Shown piece after piece: positions 33,298 to 44,587 of a stretch of 64,000 bases of DNA. Numbering within the stretch: position 1 is the stretch's first letter; every line of letters begins with the position of its first letter. Origin of the DNA: Basidiobolus meristosporus CBS 931.73 (taxonomy: Eukaryota > Basidiobolomycota > Basidiobolomycetes > Basidiobolales > Basidiobolaceae). A program made the translations under genes and the position numbers. Below the pieces are notes generated by a model, which did no database searches, had not been told where the DNA came from, and worked only from the letters and a program-made list of their open reading frames with translations. The DNA lies in assembly GCA_002104905.1 (NCBI GenBank), contig MCFE01000014.1, forward strand, positions 186,001-250,000, written 5' to 3'.

Positions 33298-33642
33298 CTG
33301 AAAAGTACTGTGGCTGGGTAAACCTTTTGCAACGTATCAAAGTAGTCAGCACATTGTCTCCTGCAACATGAAAATTGAATCTAAAGCTCAATGGGGCTTC
33401 AGCATAATACAATATGATATTCAAGTTTGGTATTTCTCAGTGTTCATTCTGTACCAATTCAAAATGCTTGTTATCACCCTATCCCTGTTATAGCATTTGT
33501 ACTTCACCTAAATATTTGCTTGACTCAGTCATTATGATTATAGTCTGCAAATCTGAGAATATCTTGGGCAGATTTCTTGTTGGGATTTACTTGACATGGT
33601 TTGCCAAAGTATCATATATCCTTAACATGCAGATCTCTGTTA

Positions 33643-33883
33643 TAAATTTTGTGATTACACCTAAGTTTTCCCCTAACTTAGTCACTTAGACCAATACATA
33701 TATATCTTAGAGAATTCTGACCAGATTCTTAGTTGGGATTCACTCAGAATATTTTCACCAAAATACCAAGTACCCAGTCCAAACCATGTAAAACTCAAGT
33801 ATCACTTTCACAGTCAATAAATTATCAAGTGAAAGCCACATAACCTGGTTGTTCTCCCAATCATTTCTAGCAATCCCAGTTTT
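33643..33883 (+). repeat. Old LTR relic, plus sense
   Basis: Matches the LTR read in plus sense (CCTAACTTAGTCACTTAGA, TTGGGATT.ACT.AGAATATTTTCACCAAAAT, CAATAAATTATCAAGTGA). It is interrupted at 33889 by a younger solo LTR of opposite sense. Confidence 0.65.
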
Positions 33884-33888
33884 TCAGG

Positions 33889-34238
33889 GGTTGTAAGAGT
33901 CTTGGAGATATTGGAAGTGATTTGGGAGGACAAGTAGATTATGTGGTTTTCACTTAATGATTTATTGAATGTAAAAGTAGTATTTATACTTTTACATGGT
34001 CTTGGCATTAAAAACACGTAGAATAGGTTACGCAAGGTCCCAAGAACATGTGTGCAAAGTTTGGGGCTGTTTGGACAACTTTGAGAATTTTCATGTTCTG
34101 GATACCTGGTAATTTGGTGAAAATATTCCAAATAAATCCCGACAAGGAATTTGGTCAGTATTCTCTAGGATTTGAAGGTGATGATCTATGTGACTAAGTT
34201 AGGGGAGTATTTAGGTGGAATTCCGAATTTTTACAACA
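33889..34238 (-). repeat. Solo copia LTR with perfect target duplication
   Basis: About 350 bp, from GGTTGTAAGAGTC to TTTTTACAACA, aligning along the full length with the LTR at 14724/18107. It is flanked by TCAGG at 33884-33888 and 34239-34243. The usual TG start has become GG. It was formed by recombination between the LTRs of a complete element, inserted into an older LTR copy. Confidence 0.88.
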
Positions 34239-34619
34239 TCAGGGAGTAATCTTAATATTGGAAGTGATATCAGCAGCAAGTTCATCAAGTGTACAGTTGG
34301 AGCTGTATGCTAGCATTATCCCAACAAACTGATAATATAAGACTCTGGGGAGTTTTGGACGTGATTTGGAGAAATAGAGGCACTGCGTTATGACCACTCA
34401 TTTTTAGATAGAGTGTAAGTACAGTGAGTATTTTCAAGAGAGTTTATAATGATTATGATAAAATATCTTCAGGGTGCTCCAAGGAAGCTATATGCAAAAT
34501 CTGGGGGCTTTTGGAAAGCTCCGAGAGCTTTATATTCTGGGTACTTGACATTGTGGTTGACCATTCTAAGTGAGCTCTGATAAAGAGTCTGGACTGCTGA
34601 TAATAAGGTTCATAAATCT

Positions 34620-34860
34620 GTTGTAAGAGCTTCGCAGATATTGGAAGTGATTGGGAGGATAAGTGCTTGCATATGACATTTGAAAATATATCTGTATCCA
34701 CTTCATTAGTTAGACAGTTTGATAAGTAAAATTTCTTACCCCTCCTAGTAAATTGTGTGTGTTTTGCCAAGACCATGTAAAGGTATAAATCCCACTATTA
34801 CATTGAGTTACTCATGGAGTGAAAGACACATAATTCATTTGTTCTCCTAACCAATTCCAA
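34620..34860 (-). repeat. Diverged LTR fragments
   Basis: TGTTGTAAGAGCTTCGCAGATATTGG at about 34620 matches the LTR start; from about 34760 a plus-sense LTR end appears (GCCAAGACCATGTAAAGGTA ... CTCATAACA). They are heavily decayed and boundaries are approximate. Confidence 0.5.
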
Positions 34861-35844
34861 CATCTTAAAGATTCTCATAACAGCGAAGGCCGATTTTTCA
34901 TCTAATAATGCTTGTTACCTACTTTGATGTTAATCATTGAATTCATAAGCTGCCAAAATCTTTACCGGTAAGCAATATTAACGTGAAAAGTATTGTACAG
35001 GTTGCAAGGTTTTTGGGGGTATTGGAAGTGATCTGGACCTGAAGATTAGTATGAGAATCACTTACTTGCTTACAAACCAGGTCTGTCGATAATTCATCAT
35101 TTAGCTACCGGCTGAATAGAAACGATATATAATTAATTTGAGGGCGAAACTGGAAAATTTTAACAACGCATATCCAATTGTAAGTGATTTTCCGACATGA
35201 AACACATGAGAATTACAATTTTTGACAAAAGTCACCGATCTTTTGGAACGATGGGTGTGCCCCCAATCATCCTACTGTAGCATACATTATATACCGTACA
35301 TTGTTTCAGTCAATATGATAAATTCGGATCAAGTCAGGATTCCAACTAAGGTTGTTGAGATGCGTGGTTAGGCTACTTGCACGCAATATCCAATGCGCAG
35401 TTTTGTGTGCATAGGGCAATAAGCCCATAGTAACCACCACATTGCTGTTCATGGTTGGAGAATGTTGAGGCCATCTGCCATTGGCGGAGAGTGGCAGCGA
35501 TCCTGATTCATCGGGTGGATCAATTGAGGGGTTTAACAACGTGCATACAACCCATGAAAACGGAGGTAGCGCTTATGAGAGAGTGGCACGTACTAGTTTG
35601 GGTACTCAACCCTTCCAGAATGACCACGAAATGCCACATCAATTGGTGCACTGACAAGCAAGCAAGCTCAAATTGATCCATGGTTGGTATAGGCCCAGAT
35701 ACTGATTAGATGTTTTTGGGGAAGGGAGCTGATGCTATTAGCTCGATTTCCCGATGTGTAGGTTACACCGGAACCTCAAATATATTCTTGGTCGGACGAC
35801 GAATCGAGCTTCTTGGCTTCTCTCTGTTGCTATCAACCTCGACC

Positions 35845-36809
35845 ATGAGTGATTTTCAAAGCTACCTGCCCCTCGCTTTGGCCATTCTTGTGGCCGTCGG
35901 CTCCACCGTCTACTTCGTTAGCTCTAAAGTGAAGAGTAGGTACCTTCCTTGGTAACTTTCATCCGGGTTGAACACTGACGCCCTCTCCCTTTGCACAGAG
36001 CCTGTTCTTGATAAACTCAAGTTCCAAAAGTTTCCCCTTGTTGAGAAGAAGATCATCTCTCACAACACAGCCATGTAAGCCTCTCCATCGCTGAGGACTG
36101 GAGTAATTGAACCAAACTAATCCCCTGTGTATTTAGCTATCGCTTCGGCCTACCCAAGGAAGATGATGTTCTTGGATTACCTATCGGCCAACACATCTCC
36201 GTCATGGCCTCCGTTGATGGCAAGGAGGTGATGAGAAGCTACACCCCCACTAGCTCTGATGATGATCGCGGTCACTTCGATCTGCTTATCAAGACCTACC
36301 CCAATGGAAACCTCTCTCGTGTGTTCTCTGACCTCAAGCTCGGAGATACATTGAATGTCCGTGGGCCCAAAGGAAACTTCACCTACACTCCAGGCCTGGT
36401 CAAATCATTCGGCATGATCGCCGGTGGAACCGGAATCACCCCTATGTACCAAATCATCAAAGCCATCCTGAAAAACCCTAAGGACAAGACCCAGATCAAC
36501 CTCATCTTCGCCAACGTCAACCAAGAGGATATTCTGCTCAAGGATGAATTGGATGCGCTTTCCAAGAAGCATGACAACTTCAACCTTCATTATGTCTTGA
36601 ACACCCCGCCTGAGGGTTGGACCGGTGGGGTTGGATTTGTCACTCAAGAGATGATTAAGGAGTGGTGCCCGGCGCCTAGCTCTGATACTAAGGTTCTGCT
36701 CTGTGGTCCTCCTCCCATGGTGAAGGCCATGAGCGGTTATTGCGTTGACCTCGGTTTTGAAAAGCCTAGAGCCATTTCAAAACTGGAAGACCAAATCTTC
36801 AAGTTCTAA
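35845..36809 (+). CDS. CBR1: NADH-cytochrome b5 reductase
   Basis: FAD enzyme that passes electrons from NADH to cytochrome b5 for fatty-acid desaturation and sterol synthesis, at the ER or mitochondrial outer membrane. Exons 35845-35935, 35999-36074 and 36137-36809 (about 279 aa). Exon 1 encodes an N-terminal anchor ([20 protein letters not shown]). The core shows the FAD motif [14 protein letters not shown], the NADH-domain [23 protein letters not shown], the nucleotide motif LLCGPPPMV and the usual C-terminal phenylalanine (IFKF). Phases agree across both introns (V-K-K-P and N-T-A-I-Y-R). The length is normal for the family. The 3' end converges on the tubulin cofactor gene 224 bp away. 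Confidence 0.96.
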
Positions 36810-37033
36810 GTATGCACATTCTCTGAATCATGTGGTTCAAGGGGAATTCCAGTACCTTGAAAAATGAACTTTCAACTGATATCATCCCCCTCCCCACTGC
36901 GTTTATTATGCTTAATAAAGTTTCGTTTGCATTATTCTTGGGTTGTTTTGGCGTGGGATGAGCGATGTATGTAGAACCGGTCATAATCTAAGGGGGTCAT
37001 GAATGAAGGGCCATCACTTGCTTCGGGTGGGGC

Positions 37034-38032
37034 TTACATTTCTTCCAGATCGCTCAAATCATCGAAGTCTTCCTCTGGGAAGTCTCCAACGACCACCTTG
37101 TTTGGTCTAACGAATGCGCCATAGTTCGATGGACATTCGAAGTACCGCTCTCCTTCCACACTTCCATCATTCTTACCAAGTGGTTCGTCGTACTGCACCC
37201 CGACCCAAATGCCCGATTTGAATTTGGTTTCACCTAAGAGTGAGTTTAGTTCATGTTGTGGAAGAGTAGAGCAGTCGGCGTTTCTTGACGTACCTACAAA
37301 GCGGACGGTTCCTCGACGCTTCAGCTCCCCGCTCCCAATCTCCACTTCACAGCGATCCCCGACGTGGATATTGACCGCTAGCTCCTCATATTCTACGTTG
37401 GAATCGGCCTCGGAGGCAGAGCGAGAGTCAGAGAAACGGCCAAGTTTGTTGCGTTGTTTGAAGGCAAGGACAGAGTCTAAAAGGAATATATAAGGATAAA
37501 TGACATTGCGAATCTCGTAAAACTTGGCTCCGTAAAAAGCCCGAACCAGTGCATTCTATTGAACCAACCAACCTGACCGCTTCTCGTATTCTTCTTGTGG
37601 AAGCTCGTACTTTTCAACCAAGGACAAATCAGTGTATTGATTCTTGATACGATTAGGGTTGGTATCGTTCACCTAGAGAGCAAATACAAAGTTCGGGCCG
37701 GTTAAATCGAAGTGATCAGGCATAGAATTATAAGACGACCTACTTGTAATGTCATGTAATTTTCTACTGGGTAGGCACCCAACATAATCTCATCGTTACC
37801 CTCCAGGGAACCGATCAAAGCTTCTCCATTATACAAACTCAGGCGTTGGCTCTCGGCGGGAATGCCAGTGATTGGTTCAAGCTTGATCTGTTGCGAAATA
37901 AACCATCAGTGAAACCGCAAGATTGGTAAAAGGCGGTCTCTCTACCTTAAGTTGGGAGATGGTAAGAGCTTTATCGAAACGACGCTCGGAATTGGAACTC
38001 TCACTAGTAACGAATAGAATGACGACGCTCAT
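37034..38032 (-). CDS. ALF1: Tubulin-folding cofactor B (CAP-Gly protein)
   Basis: Chaperone that holds alpha-tubulin during tubulin dimer assembly. Five exons on the minus strand. The first exons give an N-terminal ubiquitin-like domain ([40 protein letters not shown]), followed by [19 protein letters not shown], a linker ([17 protein letters not shown]) and a C-terminal CAP-Gly domain with [33 protein letters not shown] and the signature GKNDGSVEG. The chain ends in an acidic tail DDLSDLEEM, as in TBCB/Alf1, which autoinhibits or binds the alpha-tubulin tail. Length is about 245 aa, as expected. Converges with CBR1. Confidence 0.95.
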
Positions 38033-39805
38033 GTTGGCTACGTTGTAGAGTGTAGTACTGTGAATCAACAGAAAAGTAACTAATCAGCTCTAGTTTACCA
38101 CCTCGAATTTAGGTCTGATGATGTTACAAAATGATACGAGTCTGATTGGTCCCCTTCATCACGATATAGGCAACTGCTCGCCCCTTTTCTATGGCATTCT
38201 CTTGGTTTCGGTCGGCCATGCCCATCCACTACCAATTAACCCAAAGATCAGCGAAATCTCAGAGATCGGTCTTATATCACCAAATAGCTGTCGCTTGCAG
38301 TCAAAGTCCATGAGGAGCTACTTTGGCTCAATGTGATAGCGAGCTGTGTTAGACCTTCTTGTCTCAATGTCTGCATGGTTAATATATGGTAACGCAAACA
38401 ATGGAAACATGCAACACTAAAGCCATTATGAATTTAGTCAATTGTGTGAAGATCATCCTAGTGTATTCTGAAGTCCAACATTGGTGTTGGTTGTCAAGCC
38501 CATCCATCCTCTAGACTAGCCACCTCTCCCCTGACGGGGCCATATTCACGTGAGAAATGAAAATCTTTTGTACCTCGCATCCCCTGGGTTACAACAGCAG
38601 AGGTCTATTGTAGAATAGACAGGTCAATATAGGTTGATTCTACTCTGCATGCCATATACAATTGCCAGCACTCAATAAGGCATGAGTTCCTGGCCTATCA
38701 TGGAAGCTGAAGAACCACTGCAGGCAGCAATCGGAAAAGCTGATTTTTGTAGCCCAGGGGAATAAATCTTGAAAGGCCCAAGGTTAATTGCAATATATGA
38801 CATATTGGACTGTCCTACGAGACAAACAAACAAAAGGCAGGCCTCTATACATCGAAACCACCTGTAATGGAACAAACCCCCTGCCCCGCTATCTATACAA
38901 GCGAGAGCTGCTCAAACCTATTATCTAAGGACTAACCAATGTGCAGTATCCATATAGGTAGCCCAAACTCCTGATTGACTCTACGGGTGGCAGCTCGTCA
39001 AAATAACCCACTGTCGCATATTAATCGTACCTTTCAAAGCACACCTAGCCGCGTGTAACCTAGTCACCACGTTACCACTTCAAAATATGAGTGCGCGTGG
39101 TAAGTGCCAACCTTTGCTTAGATCATGGATGGCGCAAGCATTTTACATTGATTTCATTTAAAGGGAAATCTGGTTGGTGCGATGGTGCGAAGGAAACGGA
39201 GTCAATCACGTGACCGGACCCAATATCTCTCACATTGGGGAGTGAAGTATTCAACCGCAAACACCCAGCTTCGAGCTGGATTTTTTTCACACTTTCTCTC
39301 ATGTTCAATGCCATAAATATGATCTTTGAGTACCACCACAATCGCTGACATTGATTGGAAACTGATTCATATATATATACTGGTCAATAGTAGTGGGGAT
39401 TCTCCCCCTTTGTCCCCAATAAGAGGCGACGTCCATAATCGATGGGGTCATTCAGATAATTAAGCCGAATCCTACTCACCAGTGGTCACCATAAATCATC
39501 AATATAGTAATGGCGAGGGTAGTCTAAAATATTACATCGCAATGATCCCATCGGGAGTACTGCGGATCACCATTGGATCAAACCAAATGGCAACCATCCC
39601 GAAACTTTTTCTTGGTTTCAGCGGATATGTATGGAATTAATGCAGAAAATGGCGATGGTTGGGTAAGGGTATAGGATTCCCCTGACGGCTGCTATATAAA
39701 TGGGCCATGGATCAATATGAAATTGGTTCAAACTTTCATCTGTGAAGTTGCTTGTAAATTAGATTTTCTCCCCTCCTCTTCATTTCATTTTTCACTTCGC
39801 ACAGT
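38033..39805. other. Intergenic region
   Basis: 1.8 kb between divergent genes. Only short frames with no domain (for example a 72-codon minus-strand frame at 39123-39341). The right end contains a TATATAAA (39693-39700), 106 bp before the UPS2 start. Confidence 0.45.
39693..39700 (+). promoter_or_regulatory. TATA box upstream of UPS2
   Basis: TATATAAA, 106 bp upstream of the ATG, at a plausible position for a core promoter with a short leader. Confidence 0.45.
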
Positions 39806-40333
39806 ATGAAATTTTGTCAGACCTCTCATCGCTTTACTCATAGTTGGGAACAAGTCTCTGCTGGCTGGTGGCAAAAATACCCCAACGAGAACGCTCCTCA
39901 TGTTGTCAGTGTGGATGTTATTAACCATGAGGTTGATCCAAAAACCGGTATCATTCGTACCGAGCGTCTTGTTGCGTGCCAGCAAAACGTCCCAACATTA
40001 ATCAAGAAGATCTTCGGGGCTGACGACGTTTCATACGCTCGCGAAATCGTCGAGGTGGACCCCAAGGCCAAAACCTTCACCGTCTTCTCTCGTAACCTCA
40101 CCGGTAGCGACCTTCTCGCCATGGAGGAGACCGTGATATATACTCCCGATCCTACCGATTCCACCAAAACCCTCTTGACCCAAGAAGCACAATTCACCGC
40201 GCTCACCCGCTTCTCCAGCTACGTGGAGGATTTTTGTGTCAAGCGATTCAGAGACAACGCCGCCGTGGGTCGCGAAGGGTTCGAGTCCGTTTTGAACCGA
40301 CTCTTCGCCGGAAAGCAAGCCGCCACTCTTTAA
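39806..40333 (+). CDS. UPS2: PRELI/MSF1-domain lipid transfer protein (Ups2/Ups3 type)
   Basis: Intronless 175-aa mitochondrial intermembrane-space protein. The PRELI family moves phospholipids between mitochondrial membranes with Mdm35; Ups2 carries phosphatidylserine for phosphatidylethanolamine synthesis. Seen: the family start MKFCQTSHRFTHSWEQVSAG, WWQKYPNENAPHVVSVDV, RTERLVACQQNVP, VSYAREIVEVDPKAKTF, RNLTGSDLLAMEETVIYTP and a final amphipathic helix (DFCVKRFRDNAAVGREGFES). The start MKxxQxSxxFxxxWxQV and TxERL pattern fit Ups2 and Ups3 better than Ups1/PRELID1. Single domain, complete, and shorter than yeast Ups2, which has a C-terminal extension. High expression is suggested by the biased codon use. 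Confidence 0.93.
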   Translation: MKFCQTSHRFTHSWEQVSAGWWQKYPNENAPHVVSVDVINHEVDPKTGIIRTERLVACQQNVPTLIKKIFGADDVSYAREIVEVDPKAKTFTVFSRNLTGSDLLAMEETVIYTPDPTDSTKTLLTQEAQFTALTRFSSYVEDFCVKRFRDNAAVGREGFESVLNRLFAGKQAATL

Positions 40334-41577
40334 TTGTTTATTTGAAACAGCACATTCACATCCCCAATTCATTAGACTTGCATTTATAAACCTCATCGGC
40401 ATCTTCCTTCTACACTGCATAGTTCCTCCCCCGTTTATTTTACCTTTTCCTGCCAACATCAACCTATCCGTATGGAAATGATGTAGTATAATTATCACTC
40501 GTGGGCTGCACATTCGTAATCAGACATTGAAAATAAATCAGAAATTTCACTCCTATTCATTGCTACACACCTATTCTACCCACCCGCACTTACACCCCAG
40601 GACAAAGCAGTGATCGCTGCACAGGGATAAATGTGGATAAATTAATGGATTTACTGGTTCTTTTTCACTCACAAACATTGGGGTTGGAGGGATGCATCTG
40701 CGAGGCTCCCAAGCGGGGTTTTGCCGATACCGATTCGGCTGGCATGTGAAAGTTCCACTTCGCCTCAAAGCATATCGGCATTTATGGTAAAAAACGGTGG
40801 GTGGGGAAATAGAGTAGAGCGTACCAAAAAAAAAGCCTCGTGTCGTATTTAGGCCCCTCCAATCTGAAGGAAAGTTCCATTTTTGTAGCCTCACCAATTT
40901 ACTTGATTTCATTGAGCAACGGATCCAGTGGGTTTGGGTGGGCGAATCGGATCTCACTGCTTCTCACCCTAATCAAGCCGGTGCCCTGGCCTACCTGCTT
41001 TTGGAGACGGCGGGTGATGGCAAGGGTTGCACCAATACTAGTGTGGACGAGACAGTTGGCTCTGCGTGTATCGGGAATATGTAGCTATAACCTGAACAGT
41101 GAACGTCCCCGCCTCGTATCCATATTGGACCTTGACTCTTTTTCAGTTTGCGGAAAAAAAATAAAATCTCTGCTCACATGGTAGGCTGGATGATGGAGAT
41201 GCTGCTTCCGTATGGAGGTCCTCATGGTCTCTGTGGTGGCAGCTAATATCAGATGGCAATTGCTCACTGTTCTTCTCTTGTGCTCCGCATGCTCGTTTCG
41301 GTTCGTATTACCGATGCTCATATTTGGAGGCAGTCATACATCAATAGAACCATTTCAAACTTCGCCAGTCAAAAAGCCTTCGAATTTAATGGATATGGCG
41401 AATAGATCCACCTGCACATATTTAGCCCCCCAGTATATTATCGAGAAACCGCGGGTTTATTGCCGGTAGTTCTCACTCCATCTAATGTCTAAGTTTGTCC
41501 AACAAATATACATATTCCTTAGCTCGGATCTATATACAATACTGGTGGGCCTGGCGACGCTCCAATACGACATTTTC
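40334..41577. other. Convergent intergenic region with a possible orphan exon
   Basis: 1.2 kb between UPS2 and FAN1. A minus-strand frame at about 40906-41090 lacks an ATG but is open and protein-like (ANCLVHTSIGATLAITRRL, then SSEIRFAHPNPLDPLLNEIK and stop), so it could be the last exon of a small unannotated gene starting near 41321. I cannot assign it to a family, and the splice sites upstream are not convincing. Confidence 0.35.
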
Positions 41578-44267
41578 CTAATTCGCCTTGACCCTGACTA
41601 AGCAGTGCTCAACGTCGACACCATTCGCGAGAAGCAGATCAATCCAAACCTTCTGAGTTTCCGATAACCTGTCACCTGGTCCTTTCACTTCGACAAATTT
41701 CATCTTTCTTTCGGAATAGTTCCATAAGCACAGGTCTGGTAATCCGGAGCTGCGTTGCTTATACTCTTGGGCCAATACTTTACACATTGCGGATAGTCCC
41801 CTCCCGCCAATACATTCCGCAATCTCGAGAAGGTCTTGTATCTCGTAACCCCAGTTGATTCCAACACACTGGGTCTTGCGAGGCCTCTCTTTTTCGTCAA
41901 CTTCCCTTATTAGATGCAGATAATCCCCCGCAAGGATTTTCGTTAGTCTAGTTTCGATCTCCTGCTGCCGACCTACATAGAATGCGTCAGAGTGTAAGTC
42001 CAAAGGCTCGGTCTGGTATTCGGTGTCGAAAACACCCGGCTTGGATGCAAAGAGGATGTCCCAGAAAAGCATAGAGAACAAGGTCGTGGCAATACTGCTC
42101 TCCGAGTGATACCCTAAAAAGCCCAATCCCTCGTAGTACTCGAGCGCCACTGCCTCAACAGTGCATAGGATACCATCCTGATTAACGTACAAAGCTCTGG
42201 TCTTCTCTGGGGTAACTGGGGCACGGGTTCCATATACAGTCACCTGAGTGGCTTGCTGTAGAGTGGCGTAGGAGAAGTCGTGACGCTCACTTTTTGGTAT
42301 TGCCAGTTTTTTCTCAGCCCACATTATTCTCGAGTAGATGGCGTTCGTCGAGGCGAAAGGAAGTCGATCGTCATGGATCGCTTCTAGGCAGACTTCGTGG
42401 GCTTTCTTTAGTCCCTCTCGCTTGTTCTGGGTGTAGTTAGCGTGCACCAGGGCAAGTCGTTCGTACCATAAACCTCGTTTACCTAATCGAAAGATCTTCT
42501 GGTCAAGTAGTTTTCGCAACAGGATCTTTTCTCGGTCGTGGTCCTTCAGTCCTGCCATGAGCTTCACTCCATACTCCATGATGCGAGTATACACCCAACC
42601 TAAGGAATGGTAGCGATTGTGTTAGATATAGGCTCAACTGAATACATACAGAGGGGTCACCTACCAGGTGAAAATCTTAGCAGGTAATAATCTGCGTCTG
42701 GTGGGTGCTCCAGATACTCAATTAGCTGAAGCTCCCAGGGATATATACAAGTCTCACACAATCTAAGTGCTTGCTTCCAGTCCTCTTGCTCTTTACTGTG
42801 CATGAGCTCCGAGATGGTGCGTTCCAGTCGCAGCGATTGCTCATACTCAAGGAGCTGCTTTCGTGATTTGAAAACACTGTAACTGCGGTTGACCTCATAT
42901 TGAGGGAAGTTTCGGCGACCAATTTTGGCCAAGATTGTTGACACCATCGCCTTTTCGTCGAAGGATGTTTTCCTGTAGTAAACAAGATGGATCCGAGCAA
43001 ATACCTCGGTGATGTCCGCGGGTATGCGCACCAACCCTCCTTGTGTGCAGGTGTATTAATTACCGCGCTGGCTGAGTTACCGATTTTATCGGCTTACCTG
43101 TGGCTTGTAGGATTCTTTTCAGAACAAATCCCTGTCGTTGGAGCTTTCTTTCTTTGGTATTTGAAAAGAAACCAAGCTTCAGGCTTGACTGTTGGTACGC
43201 AGACTCAATAATAGCTTGAATCAACTCGTCTCTCTGCACAACAAAGGGTTAGTTGCGAGTTCAGGCATAGAAAGCTGGACGGGAGCAGCACACCTTTTTG
43301 GAGGAGATTTTGACTGTAGACGACAGTTCTTTCCCTAAGACCCTCAGCTCGTCCAAGTTTAAGCACCTGGATGCTTCCTCGATTGATTCTAATCTACTTT
43401 CAGTCTCCAAAAGTGGTGGGTTAGTTGAGCATAGCACATTTATACTCTCCGAAATACTATCGATGCCAGAGTAGTTGATGCTGCTAACTCGTAACCACCC
43501 AGTTTTACGCATAAATATCCGAATAAATAGGTATCGGGCGGCAACTATACAAAAGAGAATTGCTAGTTGTTAGTATTCAATTGAATTCGTGTCATGGACA
43601 GACGCCGCTCATTGTTACCATCTGAATTCCGGTAGTTGCTCACTATGTGTAGTTCCTCTTGGGTGAATAATGATTGCTCGTTACTCATCACAACATCCAG
43701 AATATTGTCAAACGCCTCAGCATAATATTCTTTTCTTCCGCTGTCAGTGATTTTGATTTCTTCCGGGTTCTCCCGGCCAATCTCACCATTATCAACACCA
43801 GGTTGGACTTCGAGGTATATCCCGGGGCTAGGTTCAGGACTTGGCGGTTTATCGTTTGCGGGCTGGCTATCTACCTCTCTGGCTGTTGGGGGCTCGGGGG
43901 TATCAACTGATCTTCCAGAATTCTCAGAATCTTTCTCAATGTCTACTGTATCCTCTAGTAACTCCTGTGTATCTACCGAATCGAGCGTTTGTGTTCTCTC
44001 GACGACCTCGATATCTTCCAGTTCTATTGAGCTGATCTCCTTCGAAACAGGGCTCGACCCTTGGCTGGATTTAGACAACTTGCCAGTCAGGAAGAACTCT
44101 CGTATGTCGTAAGTAGGTGAGCTTTTGTTGGGTGTAGGAGTGCGCTTTAAGCTGGCTGGCGAGTTACGCTGGCTTTTGTTTCGGCGGGTAGGAGTGTGGG
44201 TCTTGCTCTTTTTTTCGTTATCAGGGTCTACATTGGTAAGGTCTGAGCGGAGGGTTCGTTTAGGCAT
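41578..44267 (-). CDS. FAN1: FAN1, Fanconi-associated structure-specific nuclease
   Basis: Virus-type replication-repair (VRR) nuclease that cuts 5' flaps and unhooks DNA interstrand crosslinks in the nucleus. Five exons (43619-44267, 43294-43544, 43098-43233, 42665-43039, 41578-42599) keep phase and give 810 aa. The N-terminus is long, basic then acidic, and disordered. The conserved part begins YYAEAFDNILDVVMSNEQ, then ARYLFIRIFMRKTGWLRV and the SAP-like region (LNLDELRVLGKELSS), VFARIHLVYY, the helical TPR-like part (GWVYTRIMEYGVKLM) and the C-terminal VRR-NUC domain. Catalytic PD-(D/E)XK residues are seen as SGLPDLCLW and KFVEVKGPGDRLSE. No UBZ zinc finger is apparent, as in other fungal FAN1 proteins. 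The gene is complete and head-to-head with the adenylyltransferase gene, 320 bp apart. Confidence 0.95.
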
Positions 44268-44587
44268 GGCTCAGTATTTCACCATAAAGCAATTGAGTAA
44301 CTGGCTATTTACAGGCGGATAGTTGACGAGTGAACGGAAAGACGAAGGTGACACAAACGGGAAGGGGGATTGGAATATTTGATCACTTCAATGAATCGCC
44401 GCAGCTATGCAAGATAGACAGTGCTTGTATAGGAAACCTGATTAAGTTCAGCATCGATGTTATCGAGATCAGCAAAATGACAAATACCTGGAGAGAACTG
44501 ATATTCCAACAGTGGCAACTTGAGGGCCTTTTGACTCAACAGTGAACATTCCTAACACCTTTGTTTTTCAGAAGCCTGAAGTTTATC

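Larger units (their letters stand above)
31395..35844. other. 4.4-kb gene-poor region with LTR relics
   Basis: AT-rich, with no open frame that shows a domain. It holds several decayed copia LTRs (33258-33297, about 33643-33883, 33889-34238, about 34620-34860) and a weak match to the nested element's LTR near 35000. The last few hundred bases lead into CBR1. Confidence 0.5.
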
